Source: Polyangiaceae bacterium (GTDB lineage: Bacteria; Myxococcota_A; Polyangia; Polyangiales; Polyangiaceae). From it: a stretch of DNA of 50,286 bases. Below are positions 46,598 to 50,286 of this stretch, one piece after another. The notes under the pieces were generated by a model, which was not told the DNA's origin, ran no database searches, and saw only the letters and a program-made list of their open reading frames with translations. Numbering within the stretch: position 1 is the stretch's first letter; each line of letters opens with the position of its first letter. The position numbers and the translations under genes are program-made. The stretch spans positions 1-50,286 of the forward strand of contig JALHPN010000036.1 of assembly GCA_022842465.1 (NCBI GenBank). Direction: 5' to 3'.

Positions 46598-47788
46598 TCA
46601 GAAGAATGCAGCGGCGTTGTTCACGAACACCGCGCGCCACGCGTTGACGTCGTTCACCTGGCCGCCGTTGTGAGCGACGCCACCGCCGCTGACCTTCGTG
46701 ACCATGAGGCTCTGGCCGATGTTGGCCTGATTCAGCTTCCCCATCACCTGGAGGCAGACGAGGGCCGCGTCGTTGCTTCCGAGCTGGAGCCCGGCGAGCC
46801 CGTTTCCGTGGCAGTTCTGGCAGTTCGGCGTGAAGCCCGTTCCGCGCAGCGCCGGGAGGACGTTGGCCTGGAACATCGGCACGTTCTTGCACTGCTGCTG
46901 GCCCGCGGTCACCTGCACGGTGCCCTTCTCGAGCTTCTGGATCTCGATCCGGATCTTGTCCTTCGCGAGGTCGTACGGGCGCCAGCCCTCACCCGAGAAG
47001 AGCGCCGAGCCGGGCCCGAAGACGGCCTCGGTGCCGCCCGCCGTCGTCTGATCGAGGTTCGAGAACGTGTCGGCGGGGTCGATGAACTGCTGCTTGCCGT
47101 TCACCGGCGCCTCGAGGACGCGGATGAAGCGGGGCTTCGAGATGTGCGTGTCGGTGCCGGCGGGCGCGACCAGCTTCATGTTCGACAGCGAGAGCATCCC
47201 GCTGAGGACCGTCGCGTCGAACTTCAGCTTCACGCCGGTGATGCCGGTCGCCGCCTTCGACAGGTCGATCTCGTTCGCCCCCTGCGTGACCGTGACGGGA
47301 TCGGTCGTGGGCGCGGCGACCGACGTGAGGGCGAGCGCCTCCGCGGTGAGCCACGCGATGACCTTCTTCTCGAACTCGGGATCCGTGTTGAGCGCCGGAC
47401 CCGCGTGCGCGCCCTTCACGAGGACGGCGCTCTGGTAGATGTCCGGGACGACGATGCCGGGGTAGGCCTTGATCGTCTTGTAGCGAGCCTGGGTGTCCGC
47501 GCCCTCGAGGAACTTCGGCGGCGCCGGCTTCGACTCGGCCGTCCCGTGGCACGCGTTCCCGCACTTCGTCGAGAACTCCGCCTCGAGCGCGTTGAACAGC
47601 TCCTCTTCGTGCGCGATGCCCGACCCGTTCGCCCCCGGGGCGTTCGGATCGACGGCGCCGTTCGAGCCGCTGGACGAGCCCGGCCCGCCGCCACGCCGAA
47701 GCGAGTCGGCCGCATCGTCCGAGCACGCCGCGGCCACGCCCACGAGGGCGATCGTCAGTCCGAGCAGGGTGGAGCGGTTCATCGACAT
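46598..47788 (-). CDS. cytochrome-like lipoprotein with CX3CH and CXXCH motifs
   Basis: Predicted 396-residue lipoprotein with lipobox VAAAC (Cys22) and a Ser/Gly/Asn linker to about 60. The first candidate haem site is Cys76-x3-Cys80-His81 (CGNACHG), one residue longer than canonical. A beta-rich middle domain spans about 130-290 (ITGVKLKFDATVLSGMLSLSNMKLVAP). A canonical site, Cys323-Cys326-His327 (CQNCHGNG), is followed by LQVMGKLNQANIG with a possible Met ligand. ATG 47788 is chosen for the signal peptide. First gene of the four-gene operon; 435 non-coding bases with divergent promoters lie upstream. Confidence 0.75.
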   Translation of the reverse strand: MSMNRSTLLGLTIALVGVAAACSDDAADSLRRGGGPGSSSGSNGAVDPNAPGANGSGIAHEEELFNALEAEFSTKCGNACHGTAESKPAPPKFLEGADTQARYKTIKAYPGIVVPDIYQSAVLVKGAHAGPALNTDPEFEKKVIAWLTAEALALTSVAAPTTDPVTVTQGANEIDLSKAATGITGVKLKFDATVLSGMLSLSNMKLVAPAGTDTHISKPRFIRVLEAPVNGKQQFIDPADTFSNLDQTTAGGTEAVFGPGSALFSGEGWRPYDLAKDKIRIEIQKLEKGTVQVTAGQQQCKNVPMFQANVLPALRGTGFTPNCQNCHGNGLAGLQLGSNDAALVCLQVMGKLNQANIGQSLMVTKVSGGGVAHNGGQVNDVNAWRAVFVNNAAAFF

Positions 47789-48223
47789 GCAGGGTCCTCG
47801 TTCGCGTGATTGGAAAGCACGAGTGGGGCCAGTCCTGGCGCTCATGAATTTCCCGAAGGAATTTGTCGGCCTACATGTGCGCTGTTCCGCGTGTGGATCG
47901 CGGGCTTCCAGGCTCATGGACCGGCGCTGCACCGGGGGTCGGACGGAATCTTCCGCCTCGGGTGCTGCTTCGGCGCGGTCCGCGACCTCGACGGCGGGGC
48001 CCCGCGGTCAGCGTGGTTGCCAGGCCGCCGCCACGACCGGCGTCGGCGTGCGTGGATCGGCGATACCCCTCGGGGGAGAACCCCTACGCCCGTAGGGGCT
48101 CTGGCCCCCTCGTACGGCGCGATCCACGGTGACGGCTTCCCTACTCTGGATCCTGACGCTCGCAGGCCGCGCGTGGATCGGTTTCCAACCAAGAGAGAAC
48201 TTTCCAGGTGCCGTGACGGAGAC
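47789..48223. other. 435-base divergent intergenic region with GTGGATCG repeats
   Basis: No gene seen. The octamer GTGGATCG occurs at 47893-47900, 48052-48059 and 48173-48180, and inverted (CGATCCAC) at 48120-48127; two copies extend to GCGTGGATCGG. A perfect 7-bp hairpin, CCCCTAC-GCCC-GTAGGGG, lies at 48081-48098, next to CCCCTCGGGGG. The region must carry promoters for the minus-strand redox operon and the plus-strand sigma factor operon. Confidence 0.6.
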
Positions 48224-49225
48224 GTGAGCGAGCGGCCATCGTCCCCGAGAGTGCATCCGATGGACGTCGCCCCCGTCGAGGTCAGCGTCGAGGCCCGCTC
48301 GGGGTGCTCCGACGAAAGTCGCGCTCGCGCCGCCCTCGACGAGGCGCTCGCCTCCGCGCACGGGCCGAGGCGGTCGTCTGCGGCTTCGATGAAGCCGTCG
48401 ACGCGCGAGGGGGACGGCCCCCGGTGGATCATCGCGGTCCGTCTCGAGCGGGACGGAGGCGTCGGGCACGCCGAAGCCATCATCCGGGACGACGTCGGGC
48501 ACGAGGTCGCACGGCGTTCGGTCACCGAGCGCGGCAAGGCGTGCGCTCCGCTGACGCGCGCGCTCGGCGCCTGGGCGTCGCTCGTCCTCGACCAGGAGCT
48601 CGCGCGCGCCCACGACGAGGACGCGACGCCGAAGGCCGCGCCCGGCGAGACCTCCGTGACGCCGTACCGGGGGACGGGGTATCTGCTCCCGACGGCGTCG
48701 CCCGATCGCGGAGCCGGCACGGAGCCGCCGGATCGCATCGTCGAGCTCGGGGCGCTCGCCTTCCTCCGCTCCGGGCTCGTCGGCGCGACCAGCACGGCCG
48801 GCCTCTCGCCGTACGTCAACGTGCAGGTGTCGCCGTCGATCTTCCTCCGCCCGTCGCTCGCCCTCGGATGGTCGACGGATCGCGTCGCGGTGAAGAACGG
48901 CACGTCCCGCTACACGACCGCCGGCGGCCGCTTCGACGCGTGCAAGCGGATCCCTGGGAACTACATCGAACAACGGGGCATCGAGCTCGACCTCTGCGCG
49001 GGAGGAGATCTGATGATCGTGGTGACGCAGGAGAGCTCGCTCTCCCGGCTTCGCAGCAGCATCGGGCCCAACGCCAATCTGCGCGGCGAGCTCGGCGGCG
49101 GCTTCGCCCTCGAGCTCCGCGGCGGCTTCGGCGCGAACCTGGCGCGCGCGGCCCTCTCCACGGAAGATCCGGCGCCCCTCCTCGTCGCCACGGGCGAGGT
49201 CGGCGTCTCGGCGAGGTGGCCGTGA
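48224..49225 (+). CDS. protein of unknown function preceding an ECF sigma factor
   Basis: Predicted 333 residues from GTG 48224; ATG 48260 is also possible and the frame is open further upstream, so the start is uncertain. The N-terminal part reads like a soluble alpha/beta domain (VEVSVEARSGCSDESRARAALDEALA; WIIAVRLERDGGVGHAEAII; LTRALGAWASLVLDQELA), a type often encoded next to sigma factors in myxobacteria. The C-terminal half (about 165-333) has alternating strands with Gly/aromatic turns (GLSPYVNVQVSPSIFLRPSLALGW; GGGFALELRGGFGANLARAAL), like a small outer-membrane barrel. No signal peptide is seen from this start, which argues for a missed upstream start or cytoplasmic location. Overlaps the sigma factor start by four bases. 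Confidence 0.6.
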   Translation: MSERPSSPRVHPMDVAPVEVSVEARSGCSDESRARAALDEALASAHGPRRSSAASMKPSTREGDGPRWIIAVRLERDGGVGHAEAIIRDDVGHEVARRSVTERGKACAPLTRALGAWASLVLDQELARAHDEDATPKAAPGETSVTPYRGTGYLLPTASPDRGAGTEPPDRIVELGALAFLRSGLVGATSTAGLSPYVNVQVSPSIFLRPSLALGWSTDRVAVKNGTSRYTTAGGRFDACKRIPGNYIEQRGIELDLCAGGDLMIVVTQESSLSRLRSSIGPNANLRGELGGGFALELRGGFGANLARAALSTEDPAPLLVATGEVGVSARWP

Positions 49226-49866
49226 GCGCCGCGGGAGGTGCGCTCTCGCGGCTCGGCGCGGCCGACGTGCCTTGCGAGGAGACGCCGCACACCACGCCGC
49301 CGCCGCCGCCGTCGAGCAGGGTCGAATCGATCGCCGTGCCTCGCGCCGGTCGCGAGGGCGGGTTCCGACAGCTCTACGACGCCAACGTCGCCTTCGTGTG
49401 GAGGAATCTACGGCGGCTCGGGGTCGCGGACCGCGACGTCGACGACAAGGTCCAAGAGGTCTTCGTGGTCGCGCACCGACGCTGGGCCTTGTTCGAGGAC
49501 CGCGGACACGGCCCCCGCGCGTGGCTCTTCCAGATCTTGCTCCGCGTCGCTTCGGATGCGCGTCGCCATCGACGTCGTCATCCCGTGGACCCCGACGGCG
49601 GCATCGCCGAGGAGCGGCAGTTCGTCGAGGCTCCGCAGGCGCGTGCGGTCGCAGAGCGGCAGGCGCTCGACATCCTGGACCGCGCGCTCGAGGCGATCGA
49701 CGTCGGCCGGCGGGCTGTCCTCGTCCTCCACGAGATCGAGCAGATGACGGCGCCGGAGATCGCGCGAACGCTCGAGCTCCCGCTCAACACCGTGTACTCG
49801 AGGCTTCGCGTGGCGCGCGTCGAGCTCGAGCAACAGCTCGCGCGTCTCGCGAAGGAGTCGCGATGA
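49222..49866 (+). CDS. ECF-type RNA polymerase sigma factor
   Basis: Predicted 214-residue group IV sigma factor. An N-terminal low-complexity stretch with a poly-Pro run (about 25-33) precedes sigma region 2 at about 47-110 (FRQLYDANVAFVWRNLRRLG, then DVDDKVQEVFVVAHRRWALFED, the core-binding and -10 recognition helices). A short linker leads to region 4 at about 150-208, with the helix-turn-helix MTAPEIARTLELPLNTVYSRLRVAR that reads the -35 element. Region 3 is absent, as expected. GTG 49222 overlaps the upstream gene by four bases, and the TGA overlaps the ATG of the following membrane protein, the usual sigma/anti-sigma arrangement. Confidence 0.93.
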   Translation: MSAAGGALSRLGAADVPCEETPHTTPPPPPSSRVESIAVPRAGREGGFRQLYDANVAFVWRNLRRLGVADRDVDDKVQEVFVVAHRRWALFEDRGHGPRAWLFQILLRVASDARRHRRRHPVDPDGGIAEERQFVEAPQARAVAERQALDILDRALEAIDVGRRAVLVLHEIEQMTAPEIARTLELPLNTVYSRLRVARVELEQQLARLAKESR

Positions 49867-50286
49867 GCTCCGGGACGAACAAGCAGATGCGCGATCTCTT
49901 CGCCGCCGCCCGTGCCGACGGGCCCGACGCGAAGGAGCGCGACGCGCTCTGGGATCGCCTCTCCGTCGCGACCGGCATCTCCGCGGCGGGCGCCGCCGCG
50001 CCTTCCGCGCCTTCCGCGCAGGCGTCGTCCGCGGCGAAGGCTACCGCCGGCGCTGCCGGGACGACCGGCGCGATCAAGCTGGTCGCGCTCGGCGCCGCCG
50101 TCGGTGCGTTGAGCACCGCGCTCGGCGTCGTCGCCATCTCGTCAGCGGGGCCCTCCTCGTTCGTGCCTCGCCGCGCGACGACAGGATCGTTCGTGCGCGT
50201 CAGCGAGACGGCGGCCCCGGCCTCGGCGCGGCTCGCGGCGGGGGAGGTGCGCGGCAAGGTCGAGACGAGCCCGCGAGCGACGATCG
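49863..50286 (+). CDS. probable anti-sigma factor (partial, cut by window end)
   Basis: Only the first 141 residues are visible. A cytoplasmic start of about 35 residues has the helical pattern TNKQMRDLFAAARADGPDAKERDALWDRL. An Ala/Ser linker follows, then one transmembrane helix at about 70-92 (AIKLVALGAAVGALSTALGVVAI) and the start of a periplasmic part. This topology, and the four-base overlap with the ECF sigma factor stop, fit a membrane-bound anti-sigma factor that holds the sigma until a signal arrives. No zinc-binding HxxxCxxC motif of ZAS-type anti-sigmas is visible. The 3' end lies outside the window. Confidence 0.65.
   Translation, partial: MSSGTNKQMRDLFAAARADGPDAKERDALWDRLSVATGISAAGAAAPSAPSAQASSAAKATAGAAGTTGAIKLVALGAAVGALSTALGVVAISSAGPSSFVPRRATTGSFVRVSETAAPASARLAAGEVRGKVETSPRATI

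Overview
This is a very GC-rich window (about 70% G+C by eye) with tightly packed genes, frequent GTG starts and stop/start overlaps. It looks like the chromosome of a myxobacterium (Myxococcota), most likely of the Polyangia type. The evidence is a pilMNOPQ type IV pilus operon, a eukaryotic-like Ser/Thr kinase, a subtilase ending in a MYXO-CTERM-like tail, many lipoproteins and HEAT-repeat proteins, and a DUF4266/DUF3570 pair. The species call is inference from gene content. I see no tRNA, rRNA, CRISPR array or intact insertion sequence.

Layout. 1-7.3 kb: a partial gene, an RluA-type pseudouridine synthase, a FIST sensory protein, a large membrane-anchored phosphodiester-glycosidase-like protein, a small membrane protein and a LysM/DUF882 cell-wall protein. 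7.5-13.0 kb: pilM-N-O-P, then tandem hairpins, then pilQ, giving the inner-membrane alignment complex and outer-membrane secretin of the type IV pilus. 12.99-13.28 kb: a 290-bp MITE-like element with 18-bp terminal inverted repeats and complementary hexamer arrays. 13.3-16.0 kb (minus strand): a possible operon of a small membrane protein, a 67-residue peptide with an internal 22-residue duplication, a DUF6065-like protein and an SDR oxidoreductase. 16.0-23.4 kb: an M1 aminopeptidase-HEAT fusion, a membrane protein, and a run of enoyl-CoA hydratase, Ser/Thr kinase and acyl-CoA carboxylase beta subunit. 23.5-29.1 kb: a secreted subtilase, a periplasmic protein on the other strand and a two-gene operon of unknown function. 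29.1-32.5 kb (minus): membrane protein, mutL and miaA, translationally coupled. 32.6-37.8 kb: a HEAT protein and a beta-propeller/HEAT lipoprotein, a YkgJ-type cysteine-cluster protein, a quinone oxidoreductase and a rhomboid-like protein lacking the catalytic serine motif.

37.8-47.8 kb is an extracytoplasmic redox island. On the plus strand it has a DUF4266 lipoprotein, an outer-membrane DUF3570 protein with an extra N-terminal half, and two cytochrome-like proteins. A cytochrome-like lipoprotein diverges from that operon. Converging on it from the right is a four-gene minus-strand operon (two haem-motif lipoproteins, one further lipoprotein and a Tat-exported protein) ending in a good intrinsic terminator. 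The two operons are separated by a 670-bp non-coding stretch full of palindromic repeats. Haem-binding motifs in the island vary in spacing: CXXCH, CX3CH, CX4CH and CX5CH. 48.2-50.3 kb: a protein of unknown function, an ECF sigma factor and the start of a likely anti-sigma factor, all overlapping.

The best candidates for something undescribed are the duplicated small peptide with its DUF6065-like partner, and the redox island with its non-canonical haem motifs.
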